From the NCBI GenBank assembly GCA_934500705.1, contig CAKSTI010000006.1, positions 75,037 through 139,036 on the forward strand: 64,000 nucleotides of DNA. Direction: 5' to 3'. Under the pieces are notes generated by a model. The model had not been told where the DNA came from. It saw nothing but the letters and a program-made list of their open reading frames with translations, and searched no databases. This DNA comes from an uncultured Clostridia bacterium (GTDB taxonomy: Bacteria; Bacillota; Clostridia; UMGS1810). Positions 9,456 through 17,862 of this stretch are shown here, one piece after another. The first letter of the stretch is position 1; every line of letters starts with the position of its first letter. The position numbers and the translations under genes are program-made.

Positions 9456-10023
9456 ATTCTTCTCCTGTGTGCAGGTAGTAGTTTCTCGTGTCAACTGCGC
9501 CGGGGTGCAAAAGCTGTCCTTGGCGTATTACATACATTATGGTTGAGTCGGTATACATAACCACCGCTTTGTCTATATTCTCTCTTGCTGTTTTGCGGAT
9601 TAGGTCAACCGCTCCGTAACTTCTCGACGGTTCTATTCCGTCGGCAAGATATATTATTTTCGTAAGCAATGCCATATTCGCTCCGCCCGTTGTGTGGCGG
9701 TATATGGCGTCATAAATTTCGCCGTCGCTGACGCCGTAAATGCGCCGTGCCTCCTCTGCGCCCACATAGGCGTGAAGGAGCGGCGGAGATTTTTTGGAAA
9801 TTTCGTCAAGCACAATCCCGTACTCGTCCGCCTTTTGGTAGAGTTCGTCGGTTGTGTAGTTTTTTGCGCAGTCGTGGAGCATTCCGGCAAGGTATGCCGC
9901 ATCTTCGTCTGCGCCGTAGATTTTTGCAAGCTCTTTTGCCGTGTCGGCAACGCCGAGGCAATGAGCGTATCTTTGCGGTTTAAGCCTTTTTTTAAGCTCC
10001 GCTTTTATCTCATCGGTTGTCAT
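9445..10023 (-). CDS. yqeK: HD-domain hydrolase YqeK (diadenosine tetraphosphatase type)
   Basis: A 192-residue HD-domain phosphohydrolase. YqeK proteins hydrolyse diadenosine tetraphosphate symmetrically to two ADP. Metal ligands are visible: H in YAHCLGVADTA (near residue 18), HD in LHDCAKNYT (near 49), H in HAYVGAEEAR and H in IYRHTTGG, with D in IIYLADGIEPSR. The start at 10023 has GGAGG 8 bases upstream and is 2 bases past the nadD stop; an alternative in-frame start at 10065 would overlap nadD and has no ribosome site. The nadD-yqeK-rsfS association is widespread in Firmicutes and supports the call. Confidence 0.93.
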   Translation of the reverse strand: MTTDEIKAELKKRLKPQRYAHCLGVADTAKELAKIYGADEDAAYLAGMLHDCAKNYTTDELYQKADEYGIVLDEISKKSPPLLHAYVGAEEARRIYGVSDGEIYDAIYRHTTGGANMALLTKIIYLADGIEPSRSYGAVDLIRKTARENIDKAVVMYTDSTIMYVIRQGQLLHPGAVDTRNYYLHTGEEYEN

Positions 10024-10024
10024 A

Positions 10025-10609
10025 TCAGCCTCCGTAAAGACCGTGTTTTTTAATATATTTTTCAACTTCGGGGTTTAAAAGTCCCTCTGTACTTTTTCCC
10101 TGCGCCACAAGGGTGCGTATCTGCGTTGACGACGCCGCAAACTCGTCCATTCGGGCAATGTAAATCTCGGCGCCCCGCTTTCGGTACTTATCGGCGCATC
10201 TTACAAGCTCGCCGTTCTCCCCACGTGAGAACACAATGAACTTGTTCTCCCTAAGGAGCGTTTCGTACTCGTGCCAAAGGTGGATTGTAAGCAGTGAGTC
10301 CGCACCGATTATAAAGTACGCATCGCTGTACCGGCTGCGGAAAGAACGCATAGTGTCCAGCGAATACGAATACTCCGCTCTGTTCTCGCAGTCCGAGATT
10401 TCAAAACTGTCGTGCCCTTTGCACGCAAGGGCAAGCATATTGAACCTGTGATAAAAGCTCTCTATCCTTTTGCCCTTTTTGTGGGGCGGATTGCCGTTCG
10501 GCACAAAGATGATTTTTTCAAGCTCAAAAACATCTTTGGCATACTGCGCCATAGCAATATGTCCCTCGTGAACGGGGTCGAACGTTCCGCCGAATATGCC
10601 GACTATCAA
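10025..10609 (-). CDS. nadD: nicotinate-nucleotide adenylyltransferase
   Basis: A 194-residue nucleotidyltransferase that makes deamido-NAD from nicotinate mononucleotide and ATP. The N-terminus GIFGGTFDPVHEGHIAMA holds the HxGH nucleotide-binding motif; PNGNPPHKK is the NaMN-binding segment; the C-terminal ISSTxxR equivalent is ASSTQIRTLVAQG. Length is typical. It is 3 bases after yhbY and 2 bases before yqeK, so translationally linked. Confidence 0.95.
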   Translation of the reverse strand: MIVGIFGGTFDPVHEGHIAMAQYAKDVFELEKIIFVPNGNPPHKKGKRIESFYHRFNMLALACKGHDSFEISDCENRAEYSYSLDTMRSFRSRYSDAYFIIGADSLLTIHLWHEYETLLRENKFIVFSRGENGELVRCADKYRKRGAEIYIARMDEFAASSTQIRTLVAQGKSTEGLLNPEVEKYIKKHGLYGG

Positions 10610-10612
10610 AGG

Positions 10613-11068
10613 TTATTCCCCCCGAAAAGCGGTTTTGTAACGCTTTTTTCTGAAATATTCTTTTCTCTTTTCTTTTTCGGCGAGCACACGCTTTCTCTCA
10701 CGGCGTGCGTTCTCCTTTGCCTTATACAGCGGTTTAACGGTCTTTGCCGGCTGTTTTGGCTCTCTTACAACAAGGTTTTTAAGGTCGATGCGCCTGTTTT
10801 CGGCTGACGGCTTATACAACACGAACCGTCTGCCGATTACCTGAACGCCGACGGCGCCTGTCCTCTCTGCCATTTCGTCGCACACGCCTCTCACGTCGTC
10901 AAAGCAGTTTTCCAGCACGTGGAACTTGACAAGCTCGTTTTTCTCCAAGGCGTTTTTTGCGGTAGTTACCATATTTTCGTTAATACCGCCCTTGCCTATC
11001 TGAAATGTTGCGTCAATCTTATTTGCCAGACCTCTTAAAAATGCCCTCTGTTTTGTGGTTATATCCAT
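10613..11068 (-). CDS. yhbY: ribosome assembly RNA-binding protein YhbY with basic C-terminal extension
   Basis: A 151-residue protein whose first 95 residues are a CRS1-YhbY (CRM) RNA-binding domain: RAFLRGLANKIDATFQIGKG, the GxxG-type loop QIGKGGINEN, then VKFHVLENCFDDV and VQVIGRRFVLYKPS. Such proteins bind pre-50S particles. The last 55 residues are very rich in Lys/Arg (for example ENARRERKRVLAEKEKRK), longer than the usual stand-alone YhbY of about 97 residues, and could add non-specific RNA affinity. GAGG precedes the ATG. It is first in an operon driven by the promoter at 11085-11114. Confidence 0.9.
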   Translation of the reverse strand: MDITTKQRAFLRGLANKIDATFQIGKGGINENMVTTAKNALEKNELVKFHVLENCFDDVRGVCDEMAERTGAVGVQVIGRRFVLYKPSAENRRIDLKNLVVREPKQPAKTVKPLYKAKENARRERKRVLAEKEKRKEYFRKKRYKTAFRGE

Positions 11069-11084
11069 AAATATACCTCTTGCA

Positions 11085-11114
11085 ATTATACTAAATTTTA
11101 TAATGTATTGTCAA
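11085..11114 (-). promoter_or_regulatory. sigma-A promoter of the yhbY-nadD-yqeK-LCP-rsfS-leuS operon
   Basis: Minus strand TTGACA (11109-11114) and TATAAT (11085-11090) are 18 bases apart, between obgE and yhbY. It would allow the yhbY operon to be expressed separately from obgE. Confidence 0.75.
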
Positions 11115-11136
11115 TTAATATCGAAAAATTTAACAT

Positions 11137-12414
11137 TTATTTCATATAGTCAAACTCTAATTCGTACATTCTGACGAGGTCGCCCTCGTTTATGCCCTCT
11201 TTTTCGAGCGCTTTTATAACGCCTTTCTTGCGCAGTGCGTTCTGGAAGTATTGGAGCGACTCGCTGTCCTCAAAGTTGGTGGAGCCGAGCATACGCTTTA
11301 TCCAGCTGCCCTCAACCACGTATACGCCGTTTTCGTTTTTAACCGTAAACGGCTGGTCATCTTTAAAGGAAATAAGCGTGGTTTCCGCCTCATCCTCGTC
11401 ATAGAGAACGGGCACGGGAATGTCTGCAAGCATTGACGAAACGCACATCATAAGCTCCTTTACGCCCTTATTTGCGGCGGCGCTTATCTTAAACACCTTA
11501 TATCCACGCCTTCCCATTTCCTCCACAAAGGCGTTTGCTATGTTCTCGTCATAGACAACGTCCATCTTGTTTGCAACCACAATCTGCTGTCTTTCGGCAA
11601 GTTTGGGGTTATAGGTTTCAAGTTCTTTGTTTATGAGGTCAAAGTCCTCTATGGGGTTCCTGCCCTCAATGCCCGATGCGTCCACCACGTGCAAAAGGAG
11701 TCTTGTGCGCTCCACGTGGCGCAAAAATTCGTGACCCAATCCGACGCCCTCGCCTGCGCCCTCGATAAGACCGGGAATATCCGCCATTACAAAGCTGACG
11801 CCCTCCGCCGGTTTTACCACGCCGAGGTTAGGTTCAAGCGTTGTAAAGTGGTAGTTTGCAATCTTTGGCCGTGCGTCGCTCACCACGGACAAAAGCGTGG
11901 ATTTGCCTACGTTCGGAAATCCGACAAGTCCCACGTCCGCAAGCAGTTTAAGCTCTAATTTGATGTTTCTCCTCTCGCCCTCGATACCGCTTTTTGCAAA
12001 TCTGGGTATCTGGCGTGTTGCGGTGGCAAAGTGGCTGTTGCCCCAGCCGCCGCTGCCACCCTTTGCGGCAACAAAGGTCTGCCCCGGAGTTTTCATATCG
12101 GCAATCACACGGTCGGAGTCAATATCTTTAATCACCGTTCCGCACGGTACTTTAACCGTGAGGTCGGCTCCGTTTTTGCCGTAGCAGCGTGCCGCCCTGC
12201 CGTCCTCGCCGTTTTGCGCCTTGTAGTGCCTTTGATACCTGAAATCCGCAAGCGTACTCAGCTTGTCGTCGGCAACAAATACCACGCTGCCGCCGTTGCC
12301 GCCGTCGCCGCCGTCCGGGCCTCCTGCCGCAACGTACTTTTCCCTGTGAAAGCTCACAAGCCCGTTGCCGCCGTTGCCTGCCTCGATGTATATTTCGGCT
12401 GTGTCTGCCAACAT
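11137..12414 (-). CDS. obgE: GTPase ObgE/CgtA
   Basis: A 425-residue GTPase involved in 50S maturation and stress signalling. The N-terminal glycine-rich Obg fold has FHREKYVAAGGPDGGDGGNG; the G domain has GFPNVGKSTLL (Walker A), the switch DIPGLIEGAGEGVGLG and NKMD (G4); the C-terminal OCT domain, often specific to Firmicutes/Thermotoga, starts near residue 350 (VYVVEGSWIKRML). The start at 12414 is preceded by GAAGGGG at good spacing; an in-frame ATG at 12432 has none. It follows rpmA in transcription order as in most Firmicutes, but with 264 bases and a terminator between. Confidence 0.96.
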   Translation of the reverse strand: MLADTAEIYIEAGNGGNGLVSFHREKYVAAGGPDGGDGGNGGSVVFVADDKLSTLADFRYQRHYKAQNGEDGRAARCYGKNGADLTVKVPCGTVIKDIDSDRVIADMKTPGQTFVAAKGGSGGWGNSHFATATRQIPRFAKSGIEGERRNIKLELKLLADVGLVGFPNVGKSTLLSVVSDARPKIANYHFTTLEPNLGVVKPAEGVSFVMADIPGLIEGAGEGVGLGHEFLRHVERTRLLLHVVDASGIEGRNPIEDFDLINKELETYNPKLAERQQIVVANKMDVVYDENIANAFVEEMGRRGYKVFKISAAANKGVKELMMCVSSMLADIPVPVLYDEDEAETTLISFKDDQPFTVKNENGVYVVEGSWIKRMLGSTNFEDSESLQYFQNALRKKGVIKALEKEGINEGDLVRMYELEFDYMK

Positions 12415-12508
12415 TGTAACCCCTTCTTTCATATATAAATTATAAATATTTTAAAATATCGGAAAACCGCAATTTGCCGCCTCATTGGCGTGCAGAGGGT
12501 TTGCTCCG

Positions 12509-12600
12509 TCCGAAAAAACAGACTGTACGGCTCATTTCAAATGCGGAACAAACAAGTTAGTTTTACTTGCAATATGCGTATTGGAAAATGCATCTCCCAT
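12509..12600. repeat. dispersed intergenic repeat, copy 1 (partner at 54575-54660, opposite strand)
   Basis: About 92 bases between rpmA and obgE match the reverse complement of 54575-54660. The first 40 or so bases are nearly identical (for example ACAGACTGTACGGCTCATTT), then similarity declines. It codes for nothing evident and lies in a non-coding gap of 264 bases. Two copies in unrelated gaps suggest a dispersed element or a conserved small RNA. Confidence 0.6.
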
Positions 12601-12631
12601 TCGGTAAAAACCCTTCGCATAAATTATAACC

Positions 12632-12663
12632 AAAAAATCTCGGGCAAAACCCGAGATTTTTTC
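12632..12663. terminator. intrinsic terminator after rpmA
   Basis: An 8-bp stem (ATCTCGGG/CCCGAGAT) with a CAAAA loop is flanked by A and T runs, so it can work in both directions; on the minus strand it ends the rplU-prp-rpmA transcript. Confidence 0.8.
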
Positions 12664-12678
12664 TATTGGACATTCCGA

Positions 12679-12963
12679 TTACTGAGCAATCTCGTAAACG
12701 CTGACCTGCTTTTTGTCTTTGCCCACTCTTTCAAATTTAACTTTTCCGTCAACAACGGCAAAAAGTGTGTCGTCGCTGCCCTTTCTTACGTTAACGCCCG
12801 GGTGAATTTTGGTTCCTCTCTGTCTTACGAGGATATTGCCCGATGTAACGTACTGACCGTCACCCTTCTTTACGCCGAGTCTTTTGGACTCACTGTCACG
12901 GCCGTTCTTGGTACTACCCATACCTTTTTTATGTGCAAACAACTGAATGTTAAGCTCAAACAT
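12679..12963 (-). CDS. rpmA: 50S ribosomal protein L27 (with Prp-cleaved N-terminus)
   Basis: A 94-residue L27. The core reads [20 protein letters not shown], with [14 protein letters not shown] in the middle. The first nine residues, MFELNIQLF, precede AHKKG: this is the Firmicutes-type extension that must be removed by the Prp protease so the mature N-terminal Ala can approach the peptidyl transferase centre. The start at 12963 is chosen because GGAGGTGT is 7 bases upstream and it is 2 bases beyond the prp stop; a longer reading to 13014 would lie inside prp. Confidence 0.97.
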   Translation of the reverse strand: MFELNIQLFAHKKGMGSTKNGRDSESKRLGVKKGDGQYVTSGNILVRQRGTKIHPGVNVRKGSDDTLFAVVDGKVKFERVGKDKKQVSVYEIAQ

Positions 12964-12965
12964 TT

Positions 12966-13298
12966 CTACACCTCCAATTCGGTTATAGATACATTCTGCG
13001 GATACTGCCTGCAAAGTTCCTTTAAAAACTCCGCCATAGAACAGAGCAGAATGTCTGTATTTTTTCTTTCATCGTCTTTTAAATCATCGGGGAGAGTAAA
13101 AAACAAATACCCGTCTCCCGTTTCGTATCCCACAGGTGTTTTTGCGACCTTTTCTATGCCCAAAAGAGCCATCTGAACCGCCGCCGAAACCGCTGCGCAC
13201 ACGATGTCCTCTCCCTCCTCGCCGAAACCGGTGTGTCCGGAGAGTCTGCCCTGCACGATGCTGCCGAGCCTGTCTTTGTAAATCTCAATCTTAGTCAT
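12966..13298 (-). CDS. prp: ribosomal-processing cysteine protease Prp
   Basis: A 110-residue cysteine protease that trims the N-terminal extension of L27. The family signature [19 protein letters not shown] contains the catalytic His and Cys (near residues 22 and 34). It lies between rplU and rpmA, the invariant position in Firmicutes that use the extended L27. No clear ribosome site precedes the ATG at 13298, so it may depend on coupling with rplU, whose stop is 8 bases upstream. Confidence 0.95.
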   Translation of the reverse strand: MTKIEIYKDRLGSIVQGRLSGHTGFGEEGEDIVCAAVSAAVQMALLGIEKVAKTPVGYETGDGYLFFTLPDDLKDDERKNTDILLCSMAEFLKELCRQYPQNVSITELEV

Positions 13299-13306
13299 AG
13301 CGGAAA

Positions 13307-13615
13307 TTACGCATTGATTTTTTCAATCTGAACCTTTGTAAATGCCTGTCTGTGACCCTTCTTGCACTTTTCACCCTTTTTGGGCTTGTACTTGAAAACG
13401 ATAACCTTCTTATTCTTACCCTGCTTTAAAACCTTAGCGTCAACGCTTGCGCCTTCAACAACAGGTGTACCGAATACAGCCTTTTCGCCTCCTACTGCAA
13501 GAACCTTATCAAATTTAACAGCGTCGCCCTCAGCGCCGGCAACCTTTTCGATGAAAACAACATCACCCTCGGAAACCTTGTACTGCTTGCCGCCTGTTTC
13601 GATAATTGCGTACAT
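13307..13615 (-). CDS. rplU: 50S ribosomal protein L21
   Basis: A 102-residue L21. The N-terminus [18 protein letters not shown] and the C-terminal [20 protein letters not shown] are the family hallmarks. AGGAGGTG lies 8 bases before the ATG at 13615; a longer in-frame reading to 13636 would place the ribosome site inside the gene. First gene of the rplU-prp-rpmA operon, behind a strong promoter and a structured leader. Confidence 0.97.
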   Translation of the reverse strand: MYAIIETGGKQYKVSEGDVVFIEKVAGAEGDAVKFDKVLAVGGEKAVFGTPVVEGASVDAKVLKQGKNKKVIVFKYKPKKGEKCKKGHRQAFTKVQIEKINA

Positions 13616-13702
13616 AATATGAAGCACCTCCTTCATCTAATCTCGCTAAACTCCGGTATCCGCCGTATGCGGATTTGACAACCGGGCCTATGCGGTCTAC
13701 CG
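13616..13702 (-). promoter_or_regulatory. candidate L21 leader RNA element
   Basis: The roughly 85-base 5' UTR of rplU can form nested stems: TCCGC/GCGGA around a short loop, closed by CCGG/CCGG, followed by a purine-rich strand leading into the ribosome site. Firmicutes rplU genes commonly carry an autoregulatory L21 leader at this position. I cannot score it against the Rfam model, so the assignment rests on position and pairing. Confidence 0.55.
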
Positions 13703-13706
13703 TAGA

Positions 13707-13735
13707 ATTATAACACACAAAAATGCCGATGTCAA
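13707..13735 (-). promoter_or_regulatory. consensus sigma-A promoter of rplU-prp-rpmA
   Basis: Perfect TTGACA (13730-13735) and TATAAT (13707-13712) with a 17-base spacer on the minus strand, as expected for a strongly expressed ribosomal protein operon. Confidence 0.9.
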
Positions 13736-13754
13736 CAATTTTCTGCGTATTTTT

Positions 13755-14084
13755 TTACTTTTCTTCCACTTGTTTTAACATATAATCTATTTCTTTTAAA
13801 AGCTCGGCTTTTCTTTCCTCGCTTGTATCGGGGTCGTTTGCCTCGTTTACCATATCCTCAAACTGCGAGCCGGTAACGGCTTTTCCGTCCGTTCCGACGA
13901 TGGCGTCGGAGGAGGAATTTTTCATATCGCCGCTATTTTCGCTCTTTTTTTCGGCATCTTTGACGTTTTCGCTCTGAGAGGTATTCTGCGTTGTCTTTTT
14001 GTCCGTTTTGCCGCCGTCCGCCTTTTTGGCACAGCCGCCGAAAACGAGAGTTAAGGCAAGCAAAAGCAGTGCTGTTCTTTTCAT
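13755..14084 (-). CDS. small Lys/Ser/Asp-rich lipoprotein, unknown function
   Basis: A 109-residue protein beginning MKRTALLLLALTLVFGGCAK: a lipoprotein signal peptide with the cysteine at residue 18. The mature part is low complexity, rich in Lys, Asp, Asn and Ser up to about residue 60, followed by a short acidic helical tail (EERKAELLKEIDYMLKQVEE). No enzymatic motif. Its ATG overlaps the stop of the pyridoxamine kinase by 4 bases, so both are cotranscribed. I do not recognise the family. Confidence 0.65.
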   Translation of the reverse strand: MKRTALLLLALTLVFGGCAKKADGGKTDKKTTQNTSQSENVKDAEKKSENSGDMKNSSSDAIVGTDGKAVTGSQFEDMVNEANDPDTSEERKAELLKEIDYMLKQVEEK

Positions 14085-14926
14085 AACCGTTCTCCTTTAA
14101 AATTTGTGAGCATCGCAAGCGACTGCTCAAACTTTACTCCGTAGAAAAACTTTTCCCGTTCGTCCTGCGTGTTTACAATCCCTGCGTGCACAAAGTCCAC
14201 CGCAAGGCGCAGCGACCGCTCAAAGTCCGCCCCGCTTGTGAGCGCACCGCAAAGGACGCTTGCAAAGATGTCACCCGTGCCGTAATATGTGCCCTCAATC
14301 CTTTTGCGGTAATACGAAAACGTCTTTCCGCTGTTTGCATCGTAGCACATTGCGCCGGAGTTTGAACCCTCGGAAATACCGGTGATTACGATGAGCTTTG
14401 CACCCGTGTCGGAGAGCGAAAGCGCCATTTTTTCGGCGTATTCCTCACCGCAGTTTTCACGGTACGGCATACCGCTGATGAGCGCCGCCTCGGTGATATT
14501 GGGGGTGAGCACGTCGGCGTGACGGCAGAAATCCCTCATTTTGTCAACAAATTTGCCGTCAAAGCCCGTATAGAGCCGTCCCTCGTCGCCGAGAACGGGG
14601 TCTACAAACACAAGATTACCGTCCGACTTGAAGTCCGAAAAAAATCCGCTGACAATTTCGAGCTGTTCGCATTTGCCGAAGTAGCCCGAATACATTGTGT
14701 CAAACTCTATGCCAAGCGACTTCCAGTGCGACACAATCTTTGGCATCTCGTCCGTCATATCCTTGAACGTATACCCCTCAAATCCGCCCGTATGGGTGGA
14801 GAGCACCGCCGTGGGCAGTACGACCGTTTCTATGCCGAAAGCCGAAATTATCGGCATTGCGGCTCCGAGGGAACACTTGCCTAGGCACGATATATCCTGG
14901 ACGGTCACAAGTCGTTTTTGTTTCAT
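14081..14926 (-). CDS. pyridoxamine/pyridoxal kinase (PfkB-like, ribokinase superfamily)
   Basis: A 281-residue kinase for vitamin B6 salvage, forming pyridoxal or pyridoxamine 5'-phosphate. The N-terminal QDISCLGKCSLGAAMPIISA and TAVLSTHTGGF match the PdxY/pyridoxamine kinase substrate pocket; VFVDPVLGDEGRLY and DVLTPNITEAALI form the ATP side; GTYYGTGDIFASVLCGAL carries the GTGD motif with the catalytic Asp. Length is typical. PLP is the cofactor of IlvE, encoded immediately upstream (8 bases apart), so cotranscription makes metabolic sense. Confidence 0.88.
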   Translation of the reverse strand: MKQKRLVTVQDISCLGKCSLGAAMPIISAFGIETVVLPTAVLSTHTGGFEGYTFKDMTDEMPKIVSHWKSLGIEFDTMYSGYFGKCEQLEIVSGFFSDFKSDGNLVFVDPVLGDEGRLYTGFDGKFVDKMRDFCRHADVLTPNITEAALISGMPYRENCGEEYAEKMALSLSDTGAKLIVITGISEGSNSGAMCYDANSGKTFSYYRKRIEGTYYGTGDIFASVLCGALTSGADFERSLRLAVDFVHAGIVNTQDEREKFFYGVKFEQSLAMLTNFKGERL

Positions 14927-14934
14927 AAACGCAC

Positions 14935-15960
14935 CTATTTAATAACTTTAAGCCAGCCTTCGGGCGCTTCGAGTCTGCCCATCTGAATACCGGTCAGCGT
15001 ATCGTAGAGTTTCTTTGTCACGGGGCCCATCTCGTTCATACCGCTGGGCAGGCATATTTCCTTGCCGTGGTCAACAATCTTGCCGACGGGGGAAATTACC
15101 GCCGCAGTTCCGCAAAGACCGCACTCTGCCATATCCTTAACCTCGCTGAACTCTATCTCTCTTTCCTCTGCGTCAAGTCCCAAGTATTCCTTTGCGACAT
15201 AGAGCAGCGACCTTCTGGTAATTGACGGGAGAATTGTGGAGGATTTGGGTGTTACAACCTTGCCGTCCTTTGTTACGAAAATAAAGTTTGCGCCGCCGGT
15301 TTCCTCAACCTTGGTACGTGTCTTTGCATCGAGATACATATTCTCGTCGTAACCCTCTTTGTGAGCGGTAACTATTGCGTGCAGGCTCATTGCATAGTTA
15401 AGTCCTGCCTTTACGTGGCCTGTTCCGTTAGGTGCGGCACGGTCAAAGTCGCACACCTTTATTGTAAGAGGTTTTGCGCCGCCCTTAAAGTACGGGCCGA
15501 CGGGTGTTGCAAATATTCTGAACTGATACTCGTCGGCAGGCTTTACGCCGATTACCGCATTGCTGCCGAACATATACGGTCTTAAATACAGCGTTGCTCC
15601 GCTGCCGTAGGGGGGCACAAATGCCTCGTTTGCCTTGACAACCTTTTCCACGGCGTCAACAAATCTGTCCACGGGGAAAACGGGCATTTCCAGTCTTTCG
15701 CAGGACGTAGCCATTCTCTCGGCGTTGAGGTCGGGGCGGAAAACAACGGTTTCGCCCTTTTCGGTGGTATACGCCTTCATACCCTCAAAGCAGGTCTGCG
15801 CATACTGCAAAACGCCGGCGCACTCGTTTAAAACGATATTGTTGTCCGTAACCAAAGCACCGTCGTCCCATTTGCCGTCTTTAAAATCGGAAACGTATCT
15901 GTAATCCGTCTTAACATAACCAAAGCCTAAATTGCTCCAATCTAAATCTTTCTTTGCCAT
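14935..15960 (-). CDS. ilvE: branched-chain amino acid aminotransferase
   Basis: A 341-residue PLP-dependent fold-IV transaminase for Leu, Ile and Val. Visible are CFEGMKAY (N-terminal domain), LYLRPYMFGS, GLNYAMSLHAI containing no lysine, VEETGGANFIFV, and the late GTAAVISPVG segment; length matches the type II BCAT family. The expected PLP lysine lies in the HVKAGLNYA segment. The start is ATG at 15960 with an AAAGG ribosome site. A promoter TTGAAT-17-TATAAT stands 40 bases upstream. Divergent from putP. Confidence 0.93.
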   Translation of the reverse strand: MAKKDLDWSNLGFGYVKTDYRYVSDFKDGKWDDGALVTDNNIVLNECAGVLQYAQTCFEGMKAYTTEKGETVVFRPDLNAERMATSCERLEMPVFPVDRFVDAVEKVVKANEAFVPPYGSGATLYLRPYMFGSNAVIGVKPADEYQFRIFATPVGPYFKGGAKPLTIKVCDFDRAAPNGTGHVKAGLNYAMSLHAIVTAHKEGYDENMYLDAKTRTKVEETGGANFIFVTKDGKVVTPKSSTILPSITRRSLLYVAKEYLGLDAEEREIEFSEVKDMAECGLCGTAAVISPVGKIVDHGKEICLPSGMNEMGPVTKKLYDTLTGIQMGRLEAPEGWLKVIK

Positions 15961-15999
15961 TGTTATCAATCCTTTCCTGCTTTTGCTTCTATTCTTTAC

Positions 16000-16028
16000 A
16001 TTATAACACTAAGCTATCGCCAATTCAA
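16000..16028 (-). promoter_or_regulatory. promoter of ilvE
   Basis: Minus strand TTGAAT (16023-16028) and TATAAT (16000-16005), 17 bases apart. Confidence 0.7.
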
Positions 16029-16139
16029 ATATTTTGCAAATCTTTTTTTCGTATTTGTTCATATTACACTAAACGCACGCCGGGGAGCGCAGCTTTTTGA
16101 CGGCAAATACGGCTATTTTCACACTTTTGACCTTTGTGC

Positions 16140-16168
16140 TTGATTTTTGCGAAAATTTGTGTTAAAAT
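16140..16168 (+). promoter_or_regulatory. promoter of putP
   Basis: TTGATT (16140-16145) and TAAAAT (16163-16168), 17 bases apart, 35 bases before the putP ATG. Confidence 0.65.
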
Positions 16169-16202
16169 AGACTGTATATTGTCAAAAAAGGGGTTTTTAA
16201 AA

Positions 16203-17714
16203 ATGGAATTATTTGCATTTATCCTCTACTTTGTCGCTATGCTTGCAATAGGACTTTACTTTTTCTTTGCAACAAAATCCGGCGGCGAAAAGGAGTATTT
16301 TTTGGGCGGACGTCAGATGGGGCCATGGGTTACGGCTATGAGCGCACAAGCGTCCGATATGAGCGCCTGGCTGCTTATGGGACTTCCCGGAAGTATTATG
16401 GCGTTCGGTTTCGGTCAGGCGTGGATTGGAATAGGTCTTGCGATAGGCACATCTCTTAACTGGATACTTGTGGCTAAGCGTTTAAGGCGTTTTTCCGAGG
16501 CGGCGGACGACGCCATAACTATGCCGCAGTACCTTTCAAACAGATTTAAGACTGCAAACCCGGCGCTTAAAATCATTTGCGCAGTTGTGTTTTTAATCAG
16601 CTTTACCATTTATGTTGCGTCGGGATTTTCTGCCGGTGCAACGGTTTTCCACCAGCTTATACCGCAGCTTTCGTTAAAGACGGAGATGGTTATTTTTGCG
16701 GCAATACTCATTGCGTATACCTTCCTCGGCGGATTTAAGGCTGTGTGCTGGACGGACTTTTTCCAGGGAATGTTAATGCTCTTTGCACTGCTTGCGGTGC
16801 CGATTGTTGTAATTTTCTTAAAGGACACCGACCCGTCGCTTATGAACAAAGTTGTCACAAATACGGAGACGGGCGAGGCGTACAAATTTGTACCGAGCTT
16901 TTTCACGGCAAGTCCCAAGGAGATTGTCTCCGGTCTTGCGTGGGGATTGGGATACTTCGGTATGCCGCACATACTGGTGCGCTTTATGTCGATTGAAAAG
17001 CCGGAAATGGTTAAAAAATCGTCGGTTGTTGCCATTGTGTGGGTTCTGCTTGCACTTGCGGCGGCAATAGGAATTGCATATTTCGGCAGAATTATAAACA
17101 TCAACTTTAAGGGCACAAGCGAGCTGTTCTCTACATATATACTTGAAAACGGACTGCAAGAAACGGTGTTTATCCAGCTTGCAAGAACTCTGTTCCCGGC
17201 ATTTATCGCAGGACTTCTCCTTGCGGCAATCATTGCGGCGTCAATGTCAACGGCGGACTCTCAGCTCCTTGTGGCATCGTCGTCTTTTACAAGCGATATT
17301 TACAAGCCGATTTTCAGAAAAAATGCGTCGGAGAAGGAAATTCTCCGTGTCGGCAGAATTGTGGTTCTTGCCGTTTCGGCAATAGCGTTTTTCATTGCAA
17401 GCAGCAAGGGCAGCGGCGCAAAGGCCATAATGAGCCTTGTGAGCAATGCCTGGGCGCTGTTCGGTTCGGCTTTCGGCCCGGTTGTTCTGCTCTCGCTGTT
17501 TTGGAGAAGATTTACGTATAAGGGCGCAGTTGCCGGCATTGTCGGCGGAGCGGTTGTTGACTTGCTCTGGTACATATATCTTTCGGCAAGCACCGGAATT
17601 TATGAGATTATCCCCGGCTTTGCCGCAGGACTTGTACTTGCGGTTGTTGTGAGCCTCATAGACGAAAAGCCGTCGGAGGAAATCTGCGCAATATACGACA
17701 AGGCTACAAAATAG
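16203..17714 (+). CDS. putP: sodium/proline symporter
   Basis: A 503-residue sodium:solute symporter (SSS family) with about 13 membrane segments, expected to import L-proline with Na+. Early motifs are FFLGG-like EYFLGGRQMGPWVTAMSAQASDMS and WLLMGLPGSIMAFG, strongly PutP-like; the Na+ site region SMSTADSQLLVASSSF is in the middle-late part. The start at 16203 follows AAAGGGG; an in-frame ATG further upstream would overlap the promoter. Single-gene transcript ended by a hairpin at 17729. A proline carrier next to a broken proB (19050-19204) may be more than coincidence but is not evidence of function. Confidence 0.92.
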   Translation: MELFAFILYFVAMLAIGLYFFFATKSGGEKEYFLGGRQMGPWVTAMSAQASDMSAWLLMGLPGSIMAFGFGQAWIGIGLAIGTSLNWILVAKRLRRFSEAADDAITMPQYLSNRFKTANPALKIICAVVFLISFTIYVASGFSAGATVFHQLIPQLSLKTEMVIFAAILIAYTFLGGFKAVCWTDFFQGMLMLFALLAVPIVVIFLKDTDPSLMNKVVTNTETGEAYKFVPSFFTASPKEIVSGLAWGLGYFGMPHILVRFMSIEKPEMVKKSSVVAIVWVLLALAAAIGIAYFGRIININFKGTSELFSTYILENGLQETVFIQLARTLFPAFIAGLLLAAIIAASMSTADSQLLVASSSFTSDIYKPIFRKNASEKEILRVGRIVVLAVSAIAFFIASSKGSGAKAIMSLVSNAWALFGSAFGPVVLLSLFWRRFTYKGAVAGIVGGAVVDLLWYIYLSASTGIYEIIPGFAAGLVLAVVVSLIDEKPSEEICAIYDKATK

Positions 17715-17728
17715 GAACTAAAACTGTA

Positions 17729-17763
17729 ACGGACGTACACTTTGGGGTGCGTCCGTTTTTTAT
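17729..17763 (+). terminator. intrinsic terminator after putP
   Basis: ACGGACG and CGTCCGT pair around a 13-base loop and are followed by a run of T. Confidence 0.8.
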
Positions 17764-17800
17764 GGTGCAAACGATACCCAATGATGTCTGTTTTTGTACC

Positions 17801-17829
17801 TTGACTTTAACCCGAAAAGGGTATATAAT
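17801..17829 (+). promoter_or_regulatory. promoter of the MFS gene
   Basis: TTGACT (17801-17806) and TATAAT (17824-17829), 17 bases apart. The spacer contains the palindrome ACCCGAAAAGGGT, a possible operator. Confidence 0.7.
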
Positions 17830-17862
17830 GTCAAAGTTATTAATTTTGGGGAGGGCGTATCG

